Assembly (NCBI RefSeq): GCF_004341505.2
Contig: NZ_SLYP02000001.1
Coordinates: forward strand, 2,628,501-2,692,500
DNA length: 64,000 bases
Source: Sphingomonas sp. JUb134
GTDB taxonomy: Bacteria > Pseudomonadota > Alphaproteobacteria > Sphingomonadales > Sphingomonadaceae
Reading direction: 5' to 3'
Part shown: piece after piece, positions 53,624 to 61,913 of the stretch
Position numbering within the stretch: the first letter of the stretch is position 1
Layout of the letters: each line of letters begins with the position of its first letter
Made by a program: the position numbers and the translations under genes
The notes under the pieces: model-generated
Databases searched by the model: none
Seen by the model: only the letters and a program-made list of their open reading frames with translations
Told to the model about the DNA's origin: nothing

Positions 53624-54471
53624 CGGACAAGGACGCCATGCCGGTGGGCACGACCGCAGGTACGCCACAGGTGCTGCTCGCCCATCATCTCAAACAACTC
53701 AAACTGCCAACCGTTCTGCGCGAGTACGAAAAGGTCGCGCGCGAATGCGCGCAAGGCGGGGTCGACCACACGCGCTACCTGTTGCGGCTTATCGAGTTGG
53801 AGCTCATCGACCGCGAGCGCCGGACCATCGAGCGACGGATCCGCGCAGCCCGTTTCCCGGCTGTGAAGAGCTTCGACACCTTCGAGTTCACCGCCATCCC
53901 CAGCCTGAACAAGATGATGGTGGTCGAGCTCGCACGGTGCGAATATATCCTGCGCCGCGAGAACGTCATTGCGCTCGGCAACAGCGGGACAGGCAAGACG
54001 CATGTAGCCCTCGCGCTCGGCCTGGCGGCTTGCCAGAAGGGCTTCACAGTCGCCTTCACTACCGCGGCCTCGCTGGTGAACCAGTTGATGGAGGCGCGAG
54101 ACGAGCGACGGCTGCTCAAGCTCCAACGCGAGATGGCGGCCGTGAAGCTGCTCGTCGTCGATGAACTCGGCTACGTCCCGTTGTCCCCGACCGGCGCCGA
54201 ACTGCTCTTCGAGGTGCTGTCGCAGCGCTACGAGCGCGGCTCGACCATCATCACCTCCAACCTGCCGTTCGAGGACTGGACGCAGGTGCTCGCCTCCGAG
54301 CGGCTGACCGGCGCACTGCTCGACCGGCTCACCCACCATGCCACCATCCTGACCATGAACGGCGACAGCTATCGCCTCAAGCAGTCCACCGGACGCAAAC
54401 GTCGCGGGGCGGAGCAAAACCAGGCCAGTGCCCTGTCCGACCCGGACACCGGTGAGATATTATCTTCCTGA
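53620..54471 (+). CDS. istB: IS21 helper ATPase IstB
   Basis: A 283-residue AAA+ protein of the DnaC/IstB family with Walker A GNSGTGKTH and Walker B LLVVDELGYVPL. It assembles on DNA and stimulates IstA. Its start overlaps the istA stop by four bases. Confidence 0.96.
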   Translation: MTDKDAMPVGTTAGTPQVLLAHHLKQLKLPTVLREYEKVARECAQGGVDHTRYLLRLIELELIDRERRTIERRIRAARFPAVKSFDTFEFTAIPSLNKMMVVELARCEYILRRENVIALGNSGTGKTHVALALGLAACQKGFTVAFTTAASLVNQLMEARDERRLLKLQREMAAVKLLVVDELGYVPLSPTGAELLFEVLSQRYERGSTIITSNLPFEDWTQVLASERLTGALLDRLTHHATILTMNGDSYRLKQSTGRKRRGAEQNQASALSDPDTGEILSS

Positions 54472-54491
54472 CCATCAGGCCGAGGACGGCA

Positions 54492-54533
54492 ACGATATGA
54501 AAAGGGCCCCGATCGGGGCCCTTTTCATATCGT
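54492..54533. terminator. Perfect 42-base palindrome after istB
   Basis: Bases 54492-54533 are their own reverse complement, centred on GATC, with GGGCCCC arms flanked by AAAA and TTTT. It is 20 bases after istB and looks like a bidirectional intrinsic terminator that would insulate the element. Confidence 0.75.
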
Positions 54534-54574
54534 CAGCGCGCGCCTCAAGTGGCCTGCTTTTACTCCGCCCCGCT

Positions 54575-54600
54575 GGCCTGGTTTTGCTCCGCCGTTGACA
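54575..54600 (-). repeat. IS21 right terminal repeat
   Basis: Ends CCGTTGACA at 54600; pairs with 52028-52053. Confidence 0.85.
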
Positions 54601-55508
54601 CTGCGGAGGAGCGGAAGCTTGATCGAACGGTGCCGACCGTCGCGCAACTGGCGGAGCGGTACCTCGATTACGTCCGATCGTACAAGCGAAGCGCTGACAT
54701 CGACGCACGGTATCTCAGGCTGCACCTGCTGCCGAAGTTTGGGAAACGGCGGATCAACCAGCTGGAGCAAACCGAGATCATGGATTGGCTGAACGGCAAG
54801 GTTCGCGAAGGCTACGCCCAGGCTACGGTGAACCGATGGCAGGTGATCCTCGGGCACATGCTCCGCATGGGGAAAGTTTGGGGCCTGGCGGGATCGGAGG
54901 TGAACCCGCTGGAGGGAGTGAAACAGAAGGACCCGAACAACAAGGTCGAGCGGTTCCTTACCCCAGCTGAGACGAAGCGGCTGCGGCAGGCAGTCGAGGA
55001 CAGCCCTAACCCGATGCTTGCCCCGATTGTCGCCCTGCTACTTCTGACCGGTTGCCGGAAGCGCGAATTGCTGGATGCGACGTGGGACGAGTTTCGGCTG
55101 GATCAGGGGTTCTGGCGCATCCCGACCGAGAAGTCGAAAACAGGCAAGTCTCGACAGGTCCCGCTCAGTGAGAGCGCGATCGCTGTGCTGAAGGCGATTC
55201 CCCGGTTGGGTGATTGTCCATACGTTGTGCCCAATCCAGCGACGCTGAAACCGTTCGGGTCGGTTTACAATTCATGGAACAGCGCGCGGAACGCGGCCGG
55301 GTTGCCGGACGTCCGGATGCACGACCTGCGCCACTCTATGGCCTCCAACATGGCGAACTCGGGACAATCCTTGCTAGTGATCGGCCAGGTGCTTGGACAC
55401 AGCCAGCCGCGGACGACGCTCAGGTATGCTCACCTCTCGGAGGGCACGCTTCAGAAGGCCGCTAACGCTGCCTCGGCGGCTAGCGGCTGGAGCGCGGACG
55501 CCGCCTAA
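54601..55508 (+). pseudogene. Tyrosine integrase truncated at its N-terminus by IS21
   Basis: About 302 residues from AEERKLDRTVPTVAQLAERY to the stop. The core-binding domain (RYLDYVRSYKRSADIDARYL) and catalytic domain are intact: Arg in TGCRKRELL, HDLRHSMAS, LGHSQ and the nucleophile Tyr in TTLRYAHLS. The arm-type DUF4102 domain expected before them is absent, because IS21 begins there. The frame happens to run on into IS21, where a spurious start occurs. Before truncation it presumably integrated the island at queA. Confidence 0.82.
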
Positions 55509-55515
55509 CCTACTC

Positions 55516-55569
55516 GCCAGCCCTTCGGGTGACACATCGTCGCTCGGAGGGCTGGCACCCTTTTATTTT
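55516..55569 (+). terminator. Terminator after the integrase remnant
   Basis: GCCAGCCCT (55516-55524) pairs with AGGGCTGGC (55548-55556) around a 23-base loop and is followed by a T-rich tract to 55569. The remaining bases to 55788 hold no convincing gene. Confidence 0.75.
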
Positions 55570-55788
55570 TGCGGCAACGCCCACGTTGACACCGACGGTG
55601 GTGGAGGATCAGGGAGGCATATGGGAGGCCACATTCCACGATCCGATCCAGCCAAAGCACGTTCGGTAGGCAACGTCGCTGCTACAATCTCGCGCCGAAC
55701 TAGGACGCCGTTGGGAGTGGGAGAAGTGCACCAGTTTTCTAGGCATAAGCGCCTGCAAGGAATAAGCTTTTTCGGATCGTCCCAGAAT

Positions 55789-55820
55789 CTGTTCATGCTG
55801 GTATCGGCGCTGATGGGGCT
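55789..55820 (+). repeat. attR direct repeat
   Basis: The right copy of the island repeat, with G where the left copy has A at the single mismatch. Confidence 0.85.
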
Positions 55821-55920
55821 AGGCCGGATGCAGGCGGCCTATGCGCACGCGATCGCCAGCGGCTATCGCTTCTACAGCTATGGCGACGCCTCGCTGCTGC
55901 TGCCCGAACGGCCCGCATGA
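55789..55920 (+). pseudogene. queA: Displaced native 3' end of queA
   Basis: Encodes [19 protein letters not shown] then [13 protein letters not shown] and a final LLLPERPA, the original QueA C-terminus. It has high-GC chromosomal codon use, and its TGA overlaps the next gene's ATG. It has no 5' part here, having been separated by the island. Confidence 0.9.
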
Positions 55921-56774
55921 GCGACCTTCGCCCCCGCCGCAGCGCGTTGTTCCTGCCGGCGTCCAACGCACGGGCGATCGAGAAGGCGCGCACCCTTCCC
56001 TGTGACGTCGTGATCCTCGACCTCGAGGATGCGGTCGCGCCCGAGCAGAAGCAGGCGGCGCGGGAGGCGGCAGTGGCGGCGGCGCGAGAAGGCGGGTTCG
56101 GCGCGCGTGAGCTGGTGCTGCGGGTCAATGGCCTCGATAGTCCCTGGGCAGCCGGCGACCTCGCCGCCGCCGACAGCGCCCCCTTCGACGCCGTGCTGGT
56201 CCCCAAGGTGAACGCCGCGGCCGACGTCGACGCGGCCGAGGCGCAGGTGCAGCGCGCTCCGATCTGGGCGATGATCGAGACCTGCCGCGCCATCCCGTCC
56301 CTCGGTGCAATCGCCGCGGCAGCCGAGCGCACGCGGCTCCAGGCGTTCGTGATCGGCACCAACGATCTCGCCAAGGAGATGCGCTGCCGCCTCTCCGCCG
56401 ATCGCGCGGAACTGCTGCCGCTGCTGACCCTCGCGCTCGCCGCCGGGCGCGGCTGGGGGCTCACGGTGCTGGACGGCGTCCACAATGCGATCGACGATGA
56501 TGCCGGGTTCGAGGCGGTGTGCCGGCAGGGTGCCGCCCTGGGCTTCGACGGCAAGACGCTGATCCACCCGCGCCAGATCGCGGCCTGCAACGCCGCCTTC
56601 TCGCCAAGCCCCGAGGATGTGGCGCGGGCCGAGGCGATCGTGGCCGCTTTTGCGACGCCGGACGCGGACGGCCGGGGCGCGATCCGCCTGGACGGCGCGA
56701 TGGTGGAGCGCCTCCACCTGGAACAGGCGCAACGCGTGCTGGCACTCGCAGCCCAAAGTCGTTCGGCCGCCTGA
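55917..56774 (+). CDS. HpcH/HpaI aldolase / citrate lyase beta-like CoA-ester lyase
   Basis: A 285-residue TIM-barrel protein: [56 protein letters not shown] and [12 protein letters not shown] are the CitE/malyl-CoA-lyase-like motifs with metal-binding Glu/Asp. It cleaves or forms a CoA ester. Native order was queA then this gene with an ATGA overlap, so the island has separated it from its operon promoter. Confidence 0.93.
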   Translation: MSDLRPRRSALFLPASNARAIEKARTLPCDVVILDLEDAVAPEQKQAAREAAVAAAREGGFGARELVLRVNGLDSPWAAGDLAAADSAPFDAVLVPKVNAAADVDAAEAQVQRAPIWAMIETCRAIPSLGAIAAAAERTRLQAFVIGTNDLAKEMRCRLSADRAELLPLLTLALAAGRGWGLTVLDGVHNAIDDDAGFEAVCRQGAALGFDGKTLIHPRQIAACNAAFSPSPEDVARAEAIVAAFATPDADGRGAIRLDGAMVERLHLEQAQRVLALAAQSRSAA

Positions 56775-56879
56775 ACCCGGTTGCGCCTGCCGCAGGTTGG
56801 ACAGGCGCCCCGGCAGGCGATAGCCTCCATCCCGACAAAGCGTACGGCACGGCGATGCCGATCGCGAACGGGGGATGCG

Positions 56880-58244
56880 ATGCGGCCGCACGAACAGCCA
56901 CGCGACGACGGGCAGCTTCCTGCCCATGTGGATACGGGGCGCATGTCCCCCGCGATCGTGCTCAGTGCGCTGGGCGCGGCATTGGGCGGCCTGTTGTTCG
57001 GGTTCGACACGGCAGTCATCTCCGGCGCGACGCAGGCATTGCAGGCGCATTTCGCCCTGTCCGATCCCGCACTCGGGTTCACGGTCGCCTCTGCGCTGAT
57101 CGGGACGGTGATCGGCTCGCTCGTGGCCGGTGCCCCCGCTGACCGGTTCGGCCGCAGGCGCATGCTGCTGGCGATCGCCATTGCCTATCTGGTCTCGTCG
57201 CTCGGCTCCGGGCTGGCGAACAGCTGGCCGGTGCTGCTGCTGTTCCGCACGCTCGGCGGCCTTGCGATCGGCGCGGCCTCGGTGGTCACGCCGGTCTACA
57301 TCGCGGAGGTTGCGCCGACGCGCTTCCGCGGCCGGCTGGTCGCGCTCAACCAGCTCAACATCGTGCTCGGCATCCTCCTCGCCTTTCTCTCCAACTATCT
57401 GATCGCGGGCGGCATGGACGTCGACGTCGCGTGGCGCTGGATGCTCGGGATCGTAGCCGCGCCCTCCGCCCTGTTCCTGCTGGTCACCCTGCTGCTCCCG
57501 GAAAGCCCGCGCTGGCTCGTGGTGAAGGGGCGATCCGCGGACGCGCTGGACGTGCTGCAACGGCTGGGCTTCGCCGACCCGGAGCGCGAGATCGCCGCGA
57601 TGCAGGGCGCGCAGGTGCGCGAGCGCCAGCCCCAGCTGTTCCAGCGCCGCTATGCCGTGCCGGTCGGCTGCGCGATCGCGATCGCGATGTTCAACCAGCT
57701 CTCGGGCATCAATGCGCTGCTCTATTATGCACCGCGCATCTTCGCGCTGGGCGGCGCCGGCACCGACAGCGCCATGCTCCAGTCGGTGGCGGTGGGCGGC
57801 ATCAACCTGGCCTTCACCGTGCTCGCGCTGTTCCTGATCGACCGCTTCGGGCGCAAGCCGCTGCTCTACGTCGGCTCCCTCGTCTGCGCGCTCGCGCTGT
57901 TCCTGGTCGGTTTCCAGCTGGAGCAGGCGGTGGCGGACGGAACGCTGATCCTGGTCGGCATGCTCGGCTTCATCGCCGCCTTTGCCGTCAGCCAGGGCGC
58001 GGTGATCTGGGTCTTCCTCTCCGAGGTGTTCCCCAGCGAAGTGCGCGGCAAGGGCCAGGCGCTGGGCTCCACCACCCACTGGGTGATGGCCGCGGCGATC
58101 ACCTGGACCTTTCCGATCGTGGCGGGCCGCGTCGGCGGCTGGGTATTCCTGTTCTTCGGCGCGATGATGCTGCTGCAGCTGGTATGGGTGTGGCGGTTCA
58201 TGCCGGAGACCAACGGCGTCCCGCTGGAGGAGATGCGGCTGTAG
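56880..58244 (+). CDS. MFS sugar porter
   Basis: A 454-residue, 12-helix transporter. GGLLFGFDTAVISGA, DRFGRRRM, RGRLVALNQLNIVLGI, PESPRWLV, NQLSGINALLYYAP and LSEVFPSEVRGKGQA are sugar-porter signatures. It probably imports a monosaccharide with protons. The ATG at 56880 has GGGG upstream; 56943 is an alternative. Confidence 0.94.
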   Translation: MRPHEQPRDDGQLPAHVDTGRMSPAIVLSALGAALGGLLFGFDTAVISGATQALQAHFALSDPALGFTVASALIGTVIGSLVAGAPADRFGRRRMLLAIAIAYLVSSLGSGLANSWPVLLLFRTLGGLAIGAASVVTPVYIAEVAPTRFRGRLVALNQLNIVLGILLAFLSNYLIAGGMDVDVAWRWMLGIVAAPSALFLLVTLLLPESPRWLVVKGRSADALDVLQRLGFADPEREIAAMQGAQVRERQPQLFQRRYAVPVGCAIAIAMFNQLSGINALLYYAPRIFALGGAGTDSAMLQSVAVGGINLAFTVLALFLIDRFGRKPLLYVGSLVCALALFLVGFQLEQAVADGTLILVGMLGFIAAFAVSQGAVIWVFLSEVFPSEVRGKGQALGSTTHWVMAAAITWTFPIVAGRVGGWVFLFFGAMMLLQLVWVWRFMPETNGVPLEEMRL

Positions 58245-58581
58245 CTCGGCGCCTGCGCTGCGTGGTGTGCCGCCTAAAGCGCTTCAGACGGGTACTAGGA
58301 GATGGGACAAGCCCTTCGAAATGCCAGAGCAACCCACAGGATCCGACGGGAGGCAGTGCGGCGAAGAAGTAGATCAAACTGGGCTCGGCCTAGGGGCGCG
58401 AACCGGTTCGATCGCTCTAGCTGCCAGCAAGCGGAGTGAGATGATGCAGGCGTTGCCATCGGCTCGTTAGCTTAGGCTACCGAACCTATTCCGCGGATGA
58501 TCGCTCCCCTCGTCTCCGCTTCTTCCACATTGCCCAGCAGTGGCACTTGAGGCACATGATCGCCACACACGGGGGGAAAGT
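58245..58581. other. Non-coding interval, 337 bases
   Basis: No ORF with family-like composition, no tRNA and no clear terminator. Base composition drops here, so it may mark the border of the accessory acyltransferase region. Confidence 0.5.
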
Positions 58582-60597
58582 ATGACCACACGGGGGTATC
58601 GGCCCGACATCGACGGTTTACGGACCCTTGCGGTTCTTCCCGTCGTTCTGTTTCACGCGGGCTTTTCAAGCTTCAGCGGCGGCTACATCGGTGTCGACGT
58701 CTTCTTCGTCATATCCGGTTACCTTATCACCGGCATCCTGGTAGCCGACGCTGAGCGCGGCACAGCCAGCATACTGGGGTTCTACGATCGGCGCATTCGC
58801 CGTATCTTTCCGGCGCTCATCACGGTCATCGTAGCCACGCTAATCGGCTGCCTCTTCATCATGCTTCCGAGCGAGCTAATGAAGGCGGCCCAGTCGGCGG
58901 TCGGCGCCGTACTATTCTATTCAAACATCTATTTCTGGAGCACCACCGATTACTTCAGTGGAGCTCCTTACGAAAATCCACTTCTGCATACCTGGTCATT
59001 AGCGGTCGAAGAACAGTTCTACATCTTTTGGCCGCTTGTAGTTTTCTTTTTAGCAAAAGGACCCAGGCGTAAGCTTCTGCTCCCCTTGACGCTCCTCGCG
59101 GCCGTTATTTCGTTCAGCATGGCTGAGTACCTGGTTGAGCGTTCGGCGAAGACGGCCTTCTACATGTTCCCGCCACGCGCTTGGGAGCTTTTCGCGGGTG
59201 CGATCCTCGCTTTGCTTCCCCATAAGGAAATTGGCTCGCGCGGCGTCCGTCAGGTGACGAGCTTCATCGGCGCAATGCTGTTGGTCGTCCCAATCTTCGT
59301 TTATGAAGAGGGTTCACGCTTCCCTGCTGCGGCCGCTGTTCCGCCGGTTCTCGGCACCGCCCTCCTGATCCTCGCGAATGTTCGGCAAGACACGTGGATG
59401 GCACGATTGCTCAGCAACCGAGTAATGGTGGGCATCGGCCTGATCTCCTACTCGCTTTACCTCTGGCATTGGCCTTTAATCTCGCTGTTCCGCCTCGCTG
59501 TGGGCCGACCGAGCACTACCATCGAAGCGGCCGCGATCGTCTTGCTGTCAATGGCCCTTGCCTGGATCAGTTGGAAGTACGTTGAGGCTCCCTTCCGTCG
59601 TGCGAAGGCGGCACGAACGCGCGGTATCAAAGATCAGAAGCGCGTGCTCGCGTGGGGGCTTGCCTCAATTGCAACAGTGGTAGCGCTGAGCGGCGCGATC
59701 TTGATCGCTCGGGGATTTCCCCAGAGGCTTCCAGCGGATGCGGCCTTCGTGGACACGTACGCGACAGAGCCCTTCAAAGTTACCGTCGGATGTTCGCTTG
59801 GGGGTCGCATCCGCCCCGGTGCAATAGAGGACTGCATGACGAGCAGTCCTGCCGAACGTGCCGCCAAGATGCTTATCTGGGGAGATTCCCACGCCCGAGC
59901 TTATGCCCCCGGGCTGACGGAGCTGGCGCGACAGAATGGCTCCGAGCTTCTAGTCCTGGTTAGATCCTCCTGCGCTCCCCTCCCGGGTGTGACGCCGGTG
60001 GCATTTTCAGCGGACAACTCCACGAGGTGTGCTGCGTTCAACGATGCTGTTTTGAAGGCCGCCTTAGACAGCCCGACCGTAGCGACGGTGGTCATCGGAG
60101 CCTATTGGAGCAAGTTTACTCAGGCCGATCCCGCACCCGGGGAGGAGCCAAATGTGGCCCGCCTTCTGACCGATGACCGGACGACGATACCTAGCCTCTC
60201 CGACAACATGCGAGTTATCGGGGAAAGTTTGAATCGCACCGCCACCGCGCTTGAGGCTCGTGGCAAGCGACTCGTGATAATGAAGCAGCCGCCTAATTTC
60301 GCCACGTCGGCGCGAAAGTGCCTCGCGAGAGCGCGCTGGGCAAGGAAGGATGAGCACCAGTGCGATGTGCAGCTAACCAAGCTGTTGAGCGAGCGCAGAA
60401 CAATGTCCTCAGTGCTGCAAGCTATCGCGACAAACCACCGCAACGTGCGTTTGGTCGATCCAGTCTCTACCCTTTGTCACGAAGGGAAGTGCGCGGTCGC
60501 GGAAGGTCGCTTCCCGCTTTACCGGGACGCCCATCACCTTTCAGATGTCGGAAGCAGATTGGCAGCCAAAGCTTTTCCGCGTGAGCTGTTCAACTAG
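58582..60597 (+). CDS. OafA-type acyltransferase with SGNH domain
   Basis: A 671-residue protein. An N-terminal acyltransferase-3 domain with about ten helices starts YRPDIDGLRTLAVLPVVLFH (catalytic His), with RRIRRIFPAL and HTWSLAVEEQFYIFWPL. A C-terminal SGNH esterase-like domain has IWGDSHARAYAPG (about residue 432) and DAHHLSDVG (about 649). It O-acetylates a surface polysaccharide or lipid. GC is lower than in flanking genes. I chose the ATG at 58582 after GGGGGGAAAG. Confidence 0.93.
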   Translation: MTTRGYRPDIDGLRTLAVLPVVLFHAGFSSFSGGYIGVDVFFVISGYLITGILVADAERGTASILGFYDRRIRRIFPALITVIVATLIGCLFIMLPSELMKAAQSAVGAVLFYSNIYFWSTTDYFSGAPYENPLLHTWSLAVEEQFYIFWPLVVFFLAKGPRRKLLLPLTLLAAVISFSMAEYLVERSAKTAFYMFPPRAWELFAGAILALLPHKEIGSRGVRQVTSFIGAMLLVVPIFVYEEGSRFPAAAAVPPVLGTALLILANVRQDTWMARLLSNRVMVGIGLISYSLYLWHWPLISLFRLAVGRPSTTIEAAAIVLLSMALAWISWKYVEAPFRRAKAARTRGIKDQKRVLAWGLASIATVVALSGAILIARGFPQRLPADAAFVDTYATEPFKVTVGCSLGGRIRPGAIEDCMTSSPAERAAKMLIWGDSHARAYAPGLTELARQNGSELLVLVRSSCAPLPGVTPVAFSADNSTRCAAFNDAVLKAALDSPTVATVVIGAYWSKFTQADPAPGEEPNVARLLTDDRTTIPSLSDNMRVIGESLNRTATALEARGKRLVIMKQPPNFATSARKCLARARWARKDEHQCDVQLTKLLSERRTMSSVLQAIATNHRNVRLVDPVSTLCHEGKCAVAEGRFPLYRDAHHLSDVGSRLAAKAFPRELFN

Positions 60598-60623
60598 CTG
60601 GAATCAAAAAGGCGGTCTCGAAC

Positions 60624-61502
60624 ATGACACTTTCCGCTCTGGTTGCAATCCTCGCGTCTATGATCCCGGATTCGAACATGGAGCCCCGTCAGACTGCCCA
60701 GGAGCACTACCTGCTGCCTGAGCCCACCCGCGCCAACGTCCAGTACAAGGAAGGCAACAACAGGCGAACCGTCCTCGACTTTTACCAAGCAGCTAAGGCT
60801 GGCGCGCGCCCTACCGTCATATTCCTCCATGGAGGAGGCTGGCGCGGCTCGAAAGCCGGTCGAGACAAGATGCTGATGCCATTTCTCGCTCATGGCTGGA
60901 ACGTGGTTAATGTAGAATATCGGGTTCCGCCACGTGATCGGGCGCCAGCCTCCCTCGTTGACGCTCGCTGCGCGATTCATTGGGTGCGAACGCACGCGAA
61001 GGAATTGCGGGTCGATCCTTCGAAGGTGATTGTCAGTGGGTCGTCGGCCGGCGGCCAACTTGCCCTCATGGCCTCACTTCCCAATCTGCCGGCGGCATTC
61101 CGTTGCGAGCGCAACGATCACTCGACCCAATCACCTGTTGCGGGCGTCATTGCATGGTGGGGCGTCGTGGACCTGAAGGCCGTAATCACCAAGACACCGC
61201 CCCTCAGGTCTGCTCGCACTTGGATCGGGAACCGTCCGGACTTCGATCAGATGGTGACGAGTCTCTCGCCAACAGAGAACATCACAAGAGGCATGCCTCC
61301 GGTCGTCCTCGTACAAGGAGAGCGAGATCCGGTCGCGCCATTGAGCCACACAATCGAGTTCGATCGAAAACTAAACGCAACGTCGGTGCCAAGTAAGCTC
61401 ATCATTGTTCCACGCGGACGACATGGAAGGTTTTCGGTTGAGCGAATGCAGGCCATATTCAAAGATGTCTTCGACTTCTTCAAAGCCCGCGGCATTGGCT
61501 GA
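60624..61502 (+). CDS. HSL-type alpha/beta hydrolase (esterase)
   Basis: A 292-residue protein with weak signal-like N-terminus (LSALVAILASMIP). The oxyanion HGGGW (residues 69-73), the nucleophile elbow GSSAGG (Ser141), the Asp in QGERDPVAP and the His in RGRHGRF form an esterase triad. It lies 26 bases after the acyltransferase gene, so the two may add and remove acyl groups on the same glycan; this is inference. Confidence 0.87.
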   Translation: MTLSALVAILASMIPDSNMEPRQTAQEHYLLPEPTRANVQYKEGNNRRTVLDFYQAAKAGARPTVIFLHGGGWRGSKAGRDKMLMPFLAHGWNVVNVEYRVPPRDRAPASLVDARCAIHWVRTHAKELRVDPSKVIVSGSSAGGQLALMASLPNLPAAFRCERNDHSTQSPVAGVIAWWGVVDLKAVITKTPPLRSARTWIGNRPDFDQMVTSLSPTENITRGMPPVVLVQGERDPVAPLSHTIEFDRKLNATSVPSKLIIVPRGRHGRFSVERMQAIFKDVFDFFKARGIG

Positions 61503-61913
61503 ACGCAACACTCTGCAGGGCATGCGCCGAACGGCTCTCCGACTCACAGCGGGAACGATGCGTCGAGTTCGCGCGACCGAGGATTTCGTGCAGACGTCAA
61601 GGACGGAGGTTCGCGGCGGATGTGGCGGGCTTCATTTAGGTAATCGATCTCGGCGCGGCATGCGATCGCAGGCCTGACCAGCGGACCGCAAACGCGCCTA
61701 GGCACCGCACTCAGGTTTAAGGAAGTGGAGCGGGTGAAGGGAATCGAACCCTCGTCGTAAGCTTGGGAAGCTGGTGACGTAAGCCGGCCGTCGTCTGCTA
61801 TCATGCGATAACGTCCTATTTTCAGAAGCTTGCTGGGATTCCCCTCGTGTCACCGTTGTTCATGGTGCGCAATTGTTCTACATGCCGTGCTTAGCGGGTG
61901 CTTATCCGGAGGC
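61503..61913. other. Non-coding interval with an attachment site
   Basis: 411 bases between the esterase and integrase genes. The only recognised content is the tRNA-Gly 3' fragment at 61726-61772. The rest shows no convincing coding sequence. Confidence 0.6.
61726..61772 (-). pseudogene. tRNA-Gly(CCC) 3' fragment, attachment site of a second element
   Basis: Read on the minus strand, the bases give an anticodon loop TTCCCAA (anticodon CCC at 61765-61767), a T-arm GGGTTCGATTCCC and an acceptor 3' strand ending CTCCA. The 5' half (acceptor 5' strand, D-arm) is absent; sequence beyond 61772 does not match a tRNA. Such 3' fragments form when an element integrates in a tRNA gene. The geometry predicts the intact gene at the far right end of the element, beyond this window. 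Confidence 0.82.

Larger units (their letters stand above)
52028..54600 (+). mobile_element. IS21-family insertion sequence
   Basis: A 2,573-base element with istA and istB overlapping as ATGA. The ends are related inverted copies (TGTGAAGGGCGG... and TGTCAACGGCGG..., 21 of 26 matching). Inner subterminal repeats around GGCGGAGTAAAA occur near both ends, as in IS21 relatives. Flanks CACGCGA and CTGCGGA do not form a target duplication. Confidence 0.92.
45489..55820. mobile_element. Genomic island integrated in the 3' end of queA
   Basis: A 32-base direct repeat (one mismatch) at 45489-45520 and 55789-55820 bounds about 10.3 kb. The left copy lies in the intact queA frame, and the right copy begins the displaced native queA 3' end, which overlaps the next chromosomal gene (ATGA). 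Inside are a DNA methyltransferase, a PIN-like protein gene, IS66, IS21 and a tyrosine integrase truncated at its N-terminus. Several genes have lower GC than the flanks. The broken integrase suggests the island can no longer excise by itself. Confidence 0.88.

Noticed and set aside
54549..54600. Native N-terminus of the integrase
   Set aside because: These codons lie in the IS21 terminal repeats, so the frame is an accidental fusion.
50296..54600. A composite transposon formed by IS66 and IS21
   Set aside because: The two elements belong to different families with unrelated ends, so they cannot move the interval as a unit.
55563..55796. A 77-residue minus-strand ORF at the island right end
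   Set aside because: It crosses the att junction, has no family-like composition and no ribosome site.
55393..55920. A single plus-strand ORF joining integrase-shadow sequence to the queA end
   Set aside because: It combines an out-of-frame shadow of the integrase with non-coding DNA and the queA remnant; only the last part is meaningful.
58267..58470. A 67-residue ORF between the sugar porter and acyltransferase genes
   Set aside because: No Shine-Dalgarno and no recognisable pattern; treated as non-coding.
61405..61677. A 90-residue ORF after the esterase gene
   Set aside because: Overlaps the esterase 3' end out of frame and has no supporting motif.
61726..61815. A complete tRNA-Gly gene
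   Set aside because: Only the anticodon loop and 3' half match; no D-arm or 5' acceptor strand is present beyond 61772.
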